Shown here piece by piece: positions 35,891-47,580 of a stretch of DNA of 64,000 bases (position 1 is its first letter; each line of letters opens with the position of its first letter). Below the pieces are notes generated by a model. The model made no database searches and had not been told where the DNA came from. It saw nothing but the letters and a program-made list of their open reading frames with translations. The stretch covers positions 9,200,163-9,264,162 of the forward strand of contig NC_088297.1 in assembly GCF_032854445.1 (NCBI RefSeq), in the 5' to 3' direction. Source of the DNA: Liolophura sinensis (taxonomy: Eukaryota; Mollusca; Polyplacophora; Chitonida; Chitonidae). Made by a program: the position numbers and the translations under genes.

Positions 35891-36170
35891 CTGGCAAATT
35901 GCCACAAGTAACCGCTGGAATATCGCCTCTTTTTAATTTACCCCCTATTAGGATTTTATTCTAACTGTTCATGCAAGCTGGAAATCTTATGTTCAAATCT
36001 TTTTTTCTGTTGTATAAAACCTTAGCTTAAACCAAGCAATAATGATTTTATAGCTGGAGTCCGTCTTCATATCTTGTTTTTTTCTTAATTATTTTGTTCC
36101 ACAGTCAGTGAATATGTTTTCTTTAAAGACGTCTTATACATTTTATTCAGTTGATATTCTGACCTCCCAG

Positions 36171-36707
36171 ATGGATGTGGAAAAGCATGTCGATGAAAAG
36201 TGGACAGCACTGTTCAAGTTCATTAACTTCAGTGGTAACGAAGAAACAACTTTGGGCGAAACCTTGGAGTATCCGGCTCAACTATTAAAGGCAGGAAAGG
36301 TAGAAAATGCCTTCGTTCTAGCGAAGGCTTACAAGAAACACTGGGACGCTTTGCTTGAGGATCTGGGCAAGCCTAAGGGTGAACTTTCGTTAACCCAGGA
36401 GGACTGGGTTAAAGGCCAGAAAGTTGTCAGCCAACAGGATTGGTACATCGCCGAGTTTATGCCCGCCGTGGCTTCGTCTTACTTTGATATTATGGACACG
36501 AACAAAGACTGTGTCATTAGTATCACGGAATGTCGAGATCACTACACGAGGCAAGCGGTGAAAAGTGACGAGTTCATCCGCACTACTTTCGCCAAGATGG
36601 ACACAAACAACGACGGTCTTATCTCCCGTGAGGAGTTCGAACTCCCCTTTGTAATGTATGGTAAAGACGACCCGAACAATGACTATTCCTTTCTGTACAC
36701 TCTTTGA
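36171..36707 (+). CDS. EF-hand protein, SCP/calexcitin-like, last exon (paralogue of 7734-8270)
   Basis: The best exon start follows ttctgacctcccag (ending 36170) in phase 0. This gives 537 nt including TGA, exactly the length and phase of the paralogue at 7734-8270. The first EF-hand has lost its loop (NFSGNEETTLGE). The second is degenerate around WVKGQKVVSQQDWY. The third, DTNKDCVISITE, has Cys for the conserved Gly. The fourth, DTNNDGLISREE, is canonical. The C-terminus DPNNDYSFLYTL matches the paralogue's ending. The upstream extension starting MFSLKTSY is probably intron, although an alternative acceptor, ttccacag, at 36104 exists. The protein would be a cytosolic calcium-binding protein by family. 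The N-terminal exon was not found. Confidence 0.85.
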   Translation: MDVEKHVDEKWTALFKFINFSGNEETTLGETLEYPAQLLKAGKVENAFVLAKAYKKHWDALLEDLGKPKGELSLTQEDWVKGQKVVSQQDWYIAEFMPAVASSYFDIMDTNKDCVISITECRDHYTRQAVKSDEFIRTTFAKMDTNNDGLISREEFELPFVMYGKDDPNNDYSFLYTL

Positions 36708-36755
36708 GTAAAATGTACCAACGAACTGTAACTGGATTTACATTACTATTTCCGT

Positions 36756-36761
36756 AATAAA
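36756..36761 (+). terminator. AATAAA polyadenylation signal
   Basis: Canonical hexamer about 50 bases after the stop of the EF-hand exon, followed by a T/G-rich stretch (gattttgcgttttttgg). Confidence 0.7.
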
Positions 36762-37106
36762 TAGATTTTGCGTTTTTTGGAGATAAAGTCTGGAATACAT
36801 TAATAATTTACAATACATTAATATTTGAGAAGCAAAGAAAACACTAAAACGAAGTATATATCAGATGCTGATTGACCATTAAACATTGTCCTAGAAAATA
36901 GTTAGGCTTAGGTTTTTAGAAACCTCGTAAAATACTTTTAAAACATGGTGATATGTTCCGACCAATATATCTCATCCAAACTTTTGTCCTGAAACAGTTC
37001 GTTTCGAGGTACATCCAGTCAATATTTTCAAAGCTCTTTATATGCTTTATATGCACTGTGAATACAGAAGTGTTGCAGTTTTTGAGAATCTTAAATTGGA
37101 AAAACT
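36762..37106. other. 3' flank of the EF-hand exon
   Basis: 36840-37060 is loosely similar to 29660-29905 in inverted orientation: both carry gaagcaaagaaaacact-like and atatgttcgaccaa-like blocks. This suggests another dispersed repeat. No gene is seen. Confidence 0.35.
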
Positions 37107-37307
37107 TTGGGCCGATTCCTCAGTCAAAGTCAAAATTTGAAATACTAGGTCGATCTAAAAACTTTAGAGGCTTTAGAAATGAAAATTTTGTCCTCACCAT
37201 CAATGTTATCTTAAAACAAACTTTCCTGTACCAAAAAAAACCTAAGCATCGAACAGAGTTTTTAAATTTTGACTTTGAGTCAGAAAGGGCTTTGTGGAAT
37301 CGGCCCC
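37107..37307. mobile_element. Foldback MITE, ~200 bp
   Basis: The left end gggccgattcctcagtcaaa and the right end gactttgagtcagaaa with ggaatcggcccc are inverted complements, apart from an extra ~12 bases in the right arm. Both strands carry incidental open frames because of the symmetry. Confidence 0.8.
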
Positions 37308-37949
37308 ACACGTGCAAGAGTAAATCGATCTACTCTCCTAAACAGTGTTTAATTAGCTGTCATCTGTTTAATAATTTTCATTGTTTTCTTTGCCTTCATC
37401 CTTTTCTGTTAATTTATATCTGCATTCCAAGTTAAGCTTATTTGCTGCGGTTAGTTTGGCATTTGAATCACAGCGGCTACTGTATTGTGAAGTACGCTCT
37501 GGTAAAGGAGAAGTCAGCACCTGTCTAAAACATATTTCACAAACATATTAAAAGCAGGGTGCTCAAGCTTTCTTAAAAATATCATACTTTACTTTTCTGA
37601 TGAGATTTCGCCGAATAAAATGTCAGACAAAATGACAATACTGAGCAAATATCTAGTATGAATTGAGGCAGCCTTGATAATTTTATCCAATCAAGCGCGT
37701 TGCTATCAGATTACCTGACAATAGCTGTGACGTAGCCTTTGCCCATTGACTCCATGAAATGACACATGACAACACAAAACTTCCACATATGACATCATTT
37801 GGTGATCGTTTATAACGATTTGGTTACATGTAGCTGAAGGGCCATTTCTCAATTGGTGCTGTGCTACAGGTTTGTGTCTCTAACTGACCACCACAGATGT
37901 GGAAATAGTTGAGTTTACAGCTGTGTAAAAAAATATTCAACGACGGTAT
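37308..37949. other. No gene recognised
   Basis: AT-rich sequence. Nothing recognised. Confidence 0.4.
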
Positions 37950-38140
37950 ATATTTATTTATTTATTTATTTGATTGGTGTTTTACGCCATACTCAAGAAT
38001 ATTTCATTTATACGACGACGGCCAGCATTATGGTGGAAGGAAACCGGGCAGAGTCCGGGGGAAACTAACGACCATCCGCAGGTTCCTGGCAGACCTTCCC
38101 ACTTACGGCCGGAGAGGAAGCCAGCATGAGCTGGACTTGG
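37950..38140 (-). mobile_element. SINE-A, inverted copy
   Basis: (TTTA)n tail, ttgattggtgttttacgcca, tatacgacgacggccagcat, and on through cggccggagaggaagccagc and atgagctggacttggactca. The head beyond the B box is missing. Confidence 0.93.
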
Positions 38141-39633
38141 ACTCACAACGACGGTATATAGTACCATATTCCGTTGTCTCAGCACAAGCCGCATTCATCT
38201 TCCCAATAGGCAATATTTAGTCTCGTTGTTCAAATTATACAAATACATATTTTATTGTTCATTTTAGTGTTTGGTAAGTAGTTTGTTGATAAAAAAACAA
38301 ATATCAGATGAGCAAAAACTTCCTTAAGGATGCTGAAGGTTTATGGGAACGAGAAAAGATCTCATCTTTTTGACGTTTGAAAGTTAAAGCATCTTTAAAG
38401 TATGGTAGTATTTTTTTCTGAATTTATCTTAAATGAAGAACTTTAATTTGGCCCTATGTAATTTTGTTTCTATTTGTTGTTTTTTTATTATACAAAGCAG
38501 TAAAGTTATTCAAACGCGCTGTAAGGGCTGGTGTGCTTTCTCTAACGTCCGCGATAATTAGGTCAGCAAGACAGATGATCGTACAAGGCACACCGTTCCT
38601 CCTGTCATTGTAGATCTACATGTGCTTTACCGTATGGCTTATAATTGTATTCGAATGGGACAAATAGCACGCAAGTAAATATATTTTGCATCAGAATCAA
38701 CCTCTGAAATAAAACTTTCTTATTATGTGTAAAATAGCGAAGCCGATGAGTAAAGGCAACGATCGAACTAGCCAGAGTTGAATACGTAGGTCATTAACCC
38801 GTGTTGGACTTTTATCTCAGTGTCCTAAAATTGAGCATGAATCCAAGCGTACATGTACAACAATAAATGCCTTTGTTATAAAGAATCAATACGGTAGGAG
38901 ACAAAGTCATCAGGACAACCCCTCCGGAGGATTCGACGTATGAACTAGGAATTCCCCGTGCATCTGCGATCATGAATGGGCCGCAGGGGAGGCCGACCGA
39001 CCAGCAGGAAGACCCGTTCCACAGTAGCCGTACAGTGCAATTGTTGACACTGAGCTGATGTTCCTTACGACTGGTAGCTTGGTAGCTGGCCTACTGTATG
39101 AACAGTTCATACGGTGGAAGAAATAACATGAATATCATGCCAATGTGTTTAATTTCCAGAAAAACATCTACAAATGATTGATTGATTGGGCTTTAATCAG
39201 AAATTCAATGTCCACGATTTTTTTCTGCTGTAGGCTACTACCTTCGACGTTTGAGAGCTAAAACGTGACGACATATTCCTCTCTATAATGGAGAAGTGCT
39301 GACTTGCTTTGTGAAGATCAAATCTCATTTAAGTTGAACAGCTTTGAAAGAAATCAATAATAAAAAAAATTAATGGTGGTTTAAGATACTTGGAATAGTA
39401 GTCTTTTTGTGAAGGTAAGCATTAACCAGATGCTGTCTTATACTTTAACTGTGTTCTGTGTCATCCTACTGTAGACAAGCTTGTATGTCAATTCTTTTGT
39501 TTTGGAGGTAAATAATCTGTAACCCGGGCGTTACCCCGAGTGCATGTAGGTACAATTGTACCACGTGTACTTATAGGTTTATCCACTGAGAATGTATACG
39601 ACAGGCAAAAAAGTGTTGGCCTTCTAAGCCATT
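38141..39633. other. No gene recognised
   Basis: Small motif-free frames only. 39420-39600 resembles 30985-31180, an unrecognised repeat that ends at the SINE. Confidence 0.4.
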
Positions 39634-39838
39634 ACAATGCGGTCGCTGTGAGTTCAAGTCCAGCTCATGCTGGCTTCCTCTCCGGCCGTAAGTGGGAAGG
39701 TCTGCCAACAACCTGCGCATGGTCGTGGGTTTCCCCCGGGCTGTGCCCGGTTTCCACCCACCATAATGCTGGCCACCGTCGTATAAGTGAAATATTCTTG
39801 AGTACGGCGTAAAAGACCAATCAAATAAATAAATAAAT
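39634..39838 (+). mobile_element. SINE-A, body and tail
   Basis: Begins inside the head (caatgcggtcgctgtgagtt, with the B box) and is complete to accaatcaaataaataaata. Confidence 0.93.
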
Positions 39839-39897
39839 TCTAAGTCATTACTGCATGTATCATGCATTACTGCATGTTATCCTTCTTCGTAGCCTGA

Positions 39898-40185
39898 CTG
39901 GTCCCAATAGCACCGGTCCGCTTTGGGAGCGGTAGATCCAGGGTCAATCCTGGGTCGAGTCATACCAAAGACTTTAAAAGAAGAAGTTGTAACTTCCTCG
40001 CTTGGCGTTCAGCATGAAGAGGATAGTGCAACGACTGGTTGACCAGTATCAGTATAATGGCTCGGGCGGGGCTTCGGTAAGTCGTCTCAATGAAGCAGCA
40101 CTAGAGAAAAGAGCGGTGGAAACCCGTCTTGTATCAAGGAGGCACATTACATACTCTCTAAGGATTCCTTCGTCGTCATTTTACG
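39898..40185 (+). mobile_element. SINE-B, 3' truncated
   Basis: ccgctttgggagcggtagat, B box gggtcaatcctgg, body to ggattccttcgtcgtcat. The tacgacgttaaa end and CACT tail are missing. Confidence 0.9.
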
Positions 40186-40420
40186 TATAATAGGATGTGC
40201 TTGCAATAATGGGCGGAAATATGTGACAGTACAAGGTGATTTTGGTTTTGAACTGGTAAAAGTTAGCCTACAGAAACTGGCTATGGTGGGAAATAACCAA
40301 ATGATTGGCACCCTCTGCACGATCAGCCTTTGACCCGAGTGCAGCACAAGCCAGCTAGCTGGTCGCGAGTGGCGGGCTTGTCACAGTGAGATTTTACAGC
40401 TGTGATCAGGGTCTTGGCTT

Positions 40421-41206
40421 TTGACTCAGATTATGCCAAGGTCAAGGGCACAGAAACAGAGGAAACAAATATCCTCGCAAAGCAGCGTTGACGATCCGAC
40501 AACCAAAACAGTCATGGAACCTCTGTCGCCCCATAAGCCAGCGTCTTTCATGGAGGAGCAACTCAGCTTGATAATGAGTAAACTGGAGAGCATCGTGACA
40601 GGTGAGAAACTGTTAGAGCACCTGACTAATATGGAGACAAAAATCGTGGGTAAGTTAACAACACTGAACACTCATTGAAGTACAAGAGTTTAGAACATTT
40701 AATCTTGAAAAGGAAAACGATGTCCTGAGAGAAAACGTGAAACAGCTTTCGTATGAACTCGAAAAAAGTTTGAATGAGATCAAAAGATTGAACAATGAAT
40801 AAGATGCGGTTGATTCTAAAATCAATGATTTGGAACAGCACGGACGACTAGAGAGCATTAGAGTGTATGGCACTGAGGGAGACAGTCGTATAGAGACTTC
40901 CGACGAGTGCACTGACACATGCTAAACAATAAATTAAATGTAAATGTAAAGCCTTGTGATATAAGCATAGGACACCGACTGGGCCCTGCTAGAACCACTA
41001 CTGCACCTAAACCAAGCGGTGTTATTGTCAAATTTGTATCTTGGAAGCTTAAAAATGAGTGCATACATAAACGAAGAGCGCTGAAAGGCACCCGCATTGT
41101 GATCAAGGAAGATCTGACACAACGTAACCAGCTGTTATTGAGAACAGGTGTGGCTAATCCTGTTGTCAGTTCGGCATGGTCCAAGGACGGGAAAAAATGT
41201 GTTTAA
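40421..41206 (+). pseudogene. LINE ORF1 remnant (coiled coil and RNA-binding domain)
   Basis: Three frames must be joined. The first is a basic start, PRSRAQKQRKQISSQSS. A coiled coil follows, with LEKENDVLRENVKQLSYELE around 40700-40760 and LNEIKRLNNE ending at a stop. The last is a typical L1-like ORF1 C-terminus with DISIGHRLGPA near 40957, SGVIVKFVSWK, RRALKGTRIVIKEDLTQRNQ and SSAWSKDGKKC. Such ORF1 proteins are nucleic-acid chaperones for the element's RNA. At least two frame breaks and one stop are present. Confidence 0.75.
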
Positions 41207-41599
41207 AAAGTGATCATGAACAAGTCAAGCAAATCCGTGGTTTGTCTGATTTGCACGATTTCACAGGTGGAATGCCCCCCCCCCTCTCTCACAGATCCCC
41301 GCACTCTGCTTCACTCGACCCCAACACCAGCCCCAGCACTAACCCCATCTTACAGTGACTGCTGGAAGGAACTGTTGTTACTGGTACAGCATAATTAATC
41401 CATGGTTGCGTGAATGAACCACAACCCCGAGAAACCCATTCGTGAAGATAGCGTGTTTTTCTACACTCAGGGATCTAAGGTCACAAATAGACTGAGCTTC
41501 AGGGATTTCTTGCCTTTCTGACCTTATTTCTGGTCAGCGTATACACATATTCTTTTTCATTTTTTCGTTTTTACTTTTCTCTATTGAAAACTGTGCATG

Positions 41600-41930
41600 G
41601 GTATATGTTGTGTATGTGTATCTATATTTGTATATGTGTATATGTGTATATGTATGTGTGTGTATGTATACGTGTGGATGTATATGTATAGGTAAATATA
41701 TGTATAGGAGGGTAGTGTTGGTATGTATGCATGTATATGTGTATTTCATATGCGTATTTAAGTTTGTATGCGGGTGCTTATGTATGTGTATATGTATATA
41801 TATGTATACGTGTGTATATGTATATGTGTGTGTGTGTATGTATAGGTGTACATGGTGTGTATGTATGTGATATACGTGTGTGTTGTGTGTGTAGACATAT
41901 ATATGTATATATTTAAGAATGTGTATTAAT
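41600..41930. repeat. TATG/TG-rich degenerate microsatellite between LINE ORFs
   Basis: Alternating tatgtgtatatgtatg steps over about 330 bp. The long minus-strand frame across it (41534-42340) is His/Thr/Tyr low complexity and is an artefact. Confidence 0.85.
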
Positions 41931-42356
41931 ACAAGCGTGTATGGATTGGTACATTTTCTTTCATACTGAAGACAGGAGGGTTTATTTATAGAACAGTTTT
42001 TCCTGATCGCGATGAGGACTTTTTCTGTATATGTGCGATGTGCACCTGTACTACCAAGATTTTGCACTTTATCCCTTTCCTTTTTTCCACCTTTCTTTAT
42101 TTTCATCGATTGTCTCTTTGTGAACTCTATATAACTATATGTAATCCTACTTGGTACAAAATGTCGACTTCCCACATACTTTTGGTATTTTGGAAAACAC
42201 AGAATACTTCCACAAACCACCAAGATGATGAGTCTATGTATGCCAACTGCATTTTCTGCTGTATTTACACAGGCAATGTGGGCTATGGGATGACAGACGG
42301 AAGGATGATTGCTCGTATGACTGAATATGTGAAGTGGCACTTATATAATTCCAAAA

Positions 42357-45300
42357 ATGGCTGAGACAGTGAACATAGTTTCCATGTACTGCCAAGGATT
42401 GACAGATCCTAGGAATAGGAAGGATGTTTTCCATTTTTTTAGGAAGAAAAAATACTCCATTATTTGCTTGCGGGATACACATAGTGACTGTACTTATAGA
42501 AATATTCTTAAAAGAGAATGGGAACACGATGCAGGGGTAAGCCTTTTCACTTCTCACTGAAGAGGCATAATAATTCTTATAAACCCCAATTTTGACTACA
42601 AAATAAATTGTGTAGATGCTCATCCAAATGGCAATTATATTATTATAGACCTAAATATCCACAATGTCCCCGCAACATTATATAGAATATATGGACCAAA
42701 CAGAGATAAACCATCTTTCTATAATGCAATTATTTTAAAAAATTGAAGAAATATCTAAACCCTCTGTAATCATCTGTGGGGACTGGAATTTAGTTATCGA
42801 TCCTGAAAAAGACACTCATAATTATTAGCATGTAAATATTTCTATAGCCAGACAGAAGGTATTGAATCTCATAAATAAAAAAGAATATACAGATATTTGG
42901 AGGCACATGCATGACGGAGACAGACGATACACATGGCGACGCAAGAATCCGAAAAAACAAGCTAGACTCGATTTTTTCTTGGTGTCGAAGGATATTTTCA
43001 ATATCTCTACAAAAGCGGAAATCATTCCAGGTTATAGGAGTGAACACTCCGTAGTAACGCTAAAGTGTAAATTCGTAAACTGTGACCATGGAAGGGCCCC
43101 TTGGAAATTAAACTTTTCACTCTTAAAAAACCAAACTTACATCGATTTAATAAAAAACACCATTAAACAAACAATAGACGAATATTGTCCTCTAGCTTAC
43201 AATGGAGAAAACTTTAAAATATTCCCAAAGAAGGACTACAGTTTTGCATTAGGTACCCGTTATTTTTAAAAATACTGCTAATGAAAGCAAAAGGAGAATC
43301 AATAAAATATTCATCAACAAAACGCTAGAATGAACAAAGGAGAGAAACAGAATTGGAGAAAGAAATTGAACTACTAGAAAAAGAAATTCAAGGCAATTTT
43401 ATGAATATACCTGATTTAAAGCTCGAAAGAGTGAAAAAATCTAAAAATAGAATACGAAAAGCTGAGAGAAAAAGAGATGGAAGGTTTATTAATCAGATCA
43501 AAGGCAAACGAAATTGAATGGGGAGAAAAGCCGACAAAATAATTTTTGGCACTGGAGAAGAGAAATTATACAAACAAAGTGATTTCAAAAATAACACTTG
43601 GTGATGGAAAAGAAATATATCAAACGACGGAAATTTTAGCGGCACAAAAAATTATTACTCAAATCTGTATAGGAAAAAAGGAGAGAAATGACCTTAGGGG
43701 ATTTTTGAAAGATATAAAACTAGACAGACTCTCGAATAAGGAGGTAGCCAAATTAGAAGGCTTACTGACCTTCAAAGAGTTCACGACAACCTTGAGAATT
43801 ATAAAAAACGACAAAACTCCAGGAATGGATGGTTTTCCAGTTGAATTTTACAAAATGTTCCGGAAATACGTTGGACAATTTGCTCTTCGATTCCATCTCA
43901 TGGAAATTCATGGCAGAAGTGCTTATGACGTTCAATTTTGGAAATGATATGAGATCATGGATTAAATTGTTTCATACAGATATCTCTGCCCGCATTCTTC
44001 AAAATGGCACTGTGTCTTCTGTATTAAATATTATCAGGCTGTAGGCAAGGCGATCCCATTTCTCCATATCTTTTTCTCTTATGTGCCGAAAATTTGGGTT
44101 CAATGATACGAAGCAATCATAACATAAAGGGACTATTCATAAACGACACAGAACATAAAATAAGCCAATATGCTGATGATACTCGGCTATTTTTGGATGG
44201 ATCTGAAAAGTCACTTTCGGAGACACTAACTTGCTTAGGTATATATTATGAATACTCGGGATTAAAAATGAACACAGAAAAAATCAAGGCTGCGTGGATA
44301 GGATCTCTCAAATTTAAGGGCTAGGGATAGGGCTCAAACTTAAGATTATCTCACTTGGTTAAATTAGATTGGGTCGAGAAACTAAACATACTGGGCATAA
44401 ATTTTTTAACGGTGGATTTTAACAGCATATGGAAAATAAATTATCTTGCCAGATTAGAAGACTTGAAAAATGACCTTCAAAGATGGAGAATCAGGAACCT
44501 ATCATTACCAGGAAAAATAACAGTCATAAAATCCCTAGCTTTGTCAAAATTAATTCCCTTGTTTCTTTCCCTCCCAAACCAACCTGATAGTACTCTGAAA
44601 GAAATAAATGCACTGCTTTATAAATTCATATGGAACGACGGTCCCGATAGGATACAAAGATCCATCTTAAACAGCAACAACCATGAAGGTGGACTTCGAA
44701 TGGTAAATTTCATGCCATTTGTACAATCACTAAAAATGTCTTGGATGAGAAGACTACTTCTCGCGAAACGAAAATGGCAAAGTGTAAGTTTTTGTCACAA
44801 TGACATTTGTTGACATTTACCGAGTTTAAGCAAAAATTCAAAGTAAATGGTAAATTCCTGGATTATAATCGATTACTTAAAAGTGTTCAAACCGAATGGA
44901 TTAAACTCATAAACAATTTAAAAAAAAGACACCTACTATCCTTCTTTCCCCAATGTTCTCAGATTACTGGCGAAGCAGAAACCAGGTACAAAGATTTCCT
45001 ATGACCTACTAAGTAACGGTTCACAGTTTAAGGTAAAAATTCGCGAAAAATAGGATAGACTTAGGTCTGCAGAGAGAAACAAATTGGAAAAATGTTTTCC
45101 AATTTGAGTGCACTCAATGCACCGCGAAGCTGAGAGATTTTCAATATAAAATTCTACACTGGATAACACCAACAAAATCTTATCTCCATAAAATAGGACA
45201 GAGAACGGACGACATATGTGATTACTGCAGACTGAACAAAGATACAATAGAGCACACATTCATTGAATGTCCCGAATCACAAAAGCTTTGGAGCGAGTAT

Positions 45301-45596
45301 GAAAAGTGGTTGTCACAAATATGCAAGGTTAATATAAAAATGACGCCTAAAATTATAATTATGGGATGGGGCGAGACAGGAAAAAAGACATGTTTAAATT
45401 TTTACTGATAATTCTAGCTAAAAACTACATGTTTGATAAAAGACAAAACAAAACCAAAATGAATCTAAAGCATCTGATCAAATATACAGCGAACTACTAC
45501 AGGTTAGAAAAATATATATCTCAAGTATCCGGAAAACAAGATGAATTCTCAAAGCGATGGGAAAATTTTGACATTTTAGACTCAGAATTATCATAA
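42357..45596 (+). pseudogene. LINE ORF2 remnant (endonuclease and reverse transcriptase)
   Basis: The start NIVSMYCQGLTDPRNRKDVF, with FRKKKYSIICLRDTH, is an APE-type endonuclease N-terminus. ICGDWNLVIDPEKDT near 42772 and LDFFLVSKDIF, GYRSEHSVVTLK near 42970-43065 complete that domain. The reverse transcriptase begins with IIKNDKTPGMDGFPVEFYKM near 43800. It then jumps, with a frame change near 43880, to FDSISWKFMAEVLMTFNFG. QGDPISPYLFLLCAENLGS (44046) and the catalytic ISQYADDTRLFLDGS (44160) follow, then LSLPGKITVIKSLALSKLIP. The C-terminal knuckle is DICDYCRLNKDTIEHTFIEC near 45209-45268. The block between the first RT motif and motif A, usually tens of residues, is missing. Confidence 0.82.
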
Positions 45597-45600
45597 GCGT

Positions 45601-46799
45601 GAAGTTTAGAATGTGCATCGTATGTGCTTGTGGACGACAAAGAATGAAATCAAACATGGAATCTGATTGGTGGAAAGAAAAAAAAAAGAACATCACATTC
45701 ATATCGCTAGTATATTATGACGGAAGCAATACAACCCACGCTCCTCAGCAAGCTATACTTACAGGCTTTCTCACTTAAAGCCGGTAATGAATCGAGCCCA
45801 TGACCATGATGGAGAAAGGCTAGTGATCTTCAGTTGCACTGCACTGCAATAGACCACGACCAGAAATGGGCACCACTAAAGCAGTAACTGAAAGCTGTAT
45901 CTAATGGATAACTCGTTTATTTTCAGCAAACATCTCAAATGAATCAACACCACAATTTCATCCAACAAAGGAATCTTATCTGGCATAATCAACTACGTGT
46001 ACTCGAAAGTTCACGGAAGACCCAGAAAATTACACAGGGTTGCCAGATATTCCAAAACAAAAAATCATACAGACTTCATTCAGCTTACCGGATACTGAAT
46101 TTAAAATTTTGAAGCACTTCTCAGAGCCAAAGCTTTTTGGCTGTCAGGAAGGTCTGGGCTATATAGTACCATCATAGTTACTCATATTAAATGGTGGCCA
46201 GTGACACAGCCAATGGTTTGCTGACATAATTAATGATTTTCATGTGATATTATTTCTTAAGTTTTCACAACGCAAAACTTAAGAACAATAATCAACATTC
46301 ACAATAAACAAAAACTTGAAATCCACACATTTCACTTTACATGGACATTAAAGATCCTTCAAGAAACTGTACAGCCTCTGTTTATGACCTTATGGCAATA
46401 AATCATGACTTTCAGCATACAGCCCTGTTTACATGTGTATATCTGTCGTGAAAGTGAGTCGTGAGTCAAGTGAACTTCAAAAAATACTGTCTACCTTAAA
46501 CTCTCACAGGTAAATGCTGGTCATTAGTCAGCCACAACCCAGCAAGTTGTCATGTCACTTCATAAAGGAACACTTATCTCACTATAATCTTAATTTCAGG
46601 ATACACGAATGTACTAGTTTGTGAAAACCCCACATCGTTATTGCACTAGCTACTCCTGATACCAAAATCTCGCGCATATCACCTGTAGTTTAACGTCATT
46701 ACAAGACAGGCTGTTAACAGATTACTTCCAGCCATATCAATATCTTGAGGTATATTAATTATCAATTATTGGCAACAACCTCAGAATTTAAATGAATAA
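45601..46799. other. No gene recognised
   Basis: Possible LINE 3' UTR at the left. The rest is AT-rich, grading into the degenerate tandem array at 46800. Confidence 0.4.
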
Positions 46800-47580
46800 G
46801 GATTATTAATATCTAAATCTTGTTATCACTACACTGGCAATGATCTCACAACTTAACTACATATATTACGACCTCACAAGTAAATACTAATAATATCCAA
46901 ATTATGAGTAATGCCAACACTATAATTATCTCTCATATATATTACCATATTTATAAGTAAACACTGATAAGAATAAAATCTTAAAGCGTGCCAACATTAT
47001 ATTTGTCAAGATCTCACAAGTTAGCTATATACAGTACATCACCACGTCACAAGGAAGCTGTACATATTATTACCACTCAAACACTGATGAGATGATAACC
47101 TTGGAGGATGTTATCACTATATTGGCTATGGCCTCACAAGTAAGCTACTGTATAGACATTACCACCTTACACGTAAACACTTGTGAAATCAAAATCTTGA
47201 TGCATGTCATCACTATATTGGCCATGACCTCACAAGTAAGCTACAACCTAACACGTAAACACCTGTGAGATCAAAATCTGGATGCATGTCATCACCAAAT
47301 GGGCTATGGCCTCGCAAGTAAGCTACTGTATAGACATTGATATAGTAAACACTTGTGAGATCAAAATCTTGAAACATGTAATCACTAAACTTGGCTGTCT
47401 TCTCACAAGTATGGTATATACATAACCGCCTCAAACGTAAACATTGGTGAGATGAAAATCTTGAAACATGTAATAACTACACTGGCAGTGACCTTACAAG
47501 TCAGCTGAATATGCTACCACCTCACAACACTGGTGAGATCAAACTCTCGAAACATGTCAATGCTACATTGATCTGAAATA
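46800..47580. repeat. ~90-bp degenerate tandem array
   Basis: Units begin near 47107, 47208, 47290, 47380 and 47472, with more worn units leftward to about 46800. The core blocks are ggctatggcctcacaagtaa, gctactgtatagacatta, acacgtaaacacttgtgag and atcaaaatcttgatgcatgt. Unit length varies from 82 to 101. Confidence 0.85.

Larger units (their letters stand above)
40421..45600 (+). mobile_element. L1/Tx1-type LINE, nearly full length, disabled
   Basis: The element carries two ORF regions in the standard order: ORF1 (coiled coil plus RNA-binding part) and ORF2 (endonuclease, reverse transcriptase, C-terminal Cys-rich knuckle). A TATG-rich spacer separates them. Frameshifts, stops and a deletion inside the reverse transcriptase make it defective. 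The exact 5' and 3' ends could not be placed and no target-site duplication was found. The 3' UTR may extend beyond 45600. Confidence 0.85.

Noticed and set aside
36108-36170. Upstream extension of the EF-hand frame beginning MFSLKTSY
   Set aside because: The paralogue's exon begins at the equivalent of 36171, and a cag acceptor in the same phase gives the identical 537-nt length. The extension is better explained as intron read-through.
36953-37435. 160-codon plus-strand frame and its minus-strand partner
   Set aside because: It lies over a foldback MITE whose symmetry gives frames on both strands.
41534-42340. 268-codon minus-strand frame, the longest in the window
   Set aside because: It covers a TATG-rich low-complexity tract inside a LINE and encodes His/Thr/Tyr repeats. 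There is no domain.
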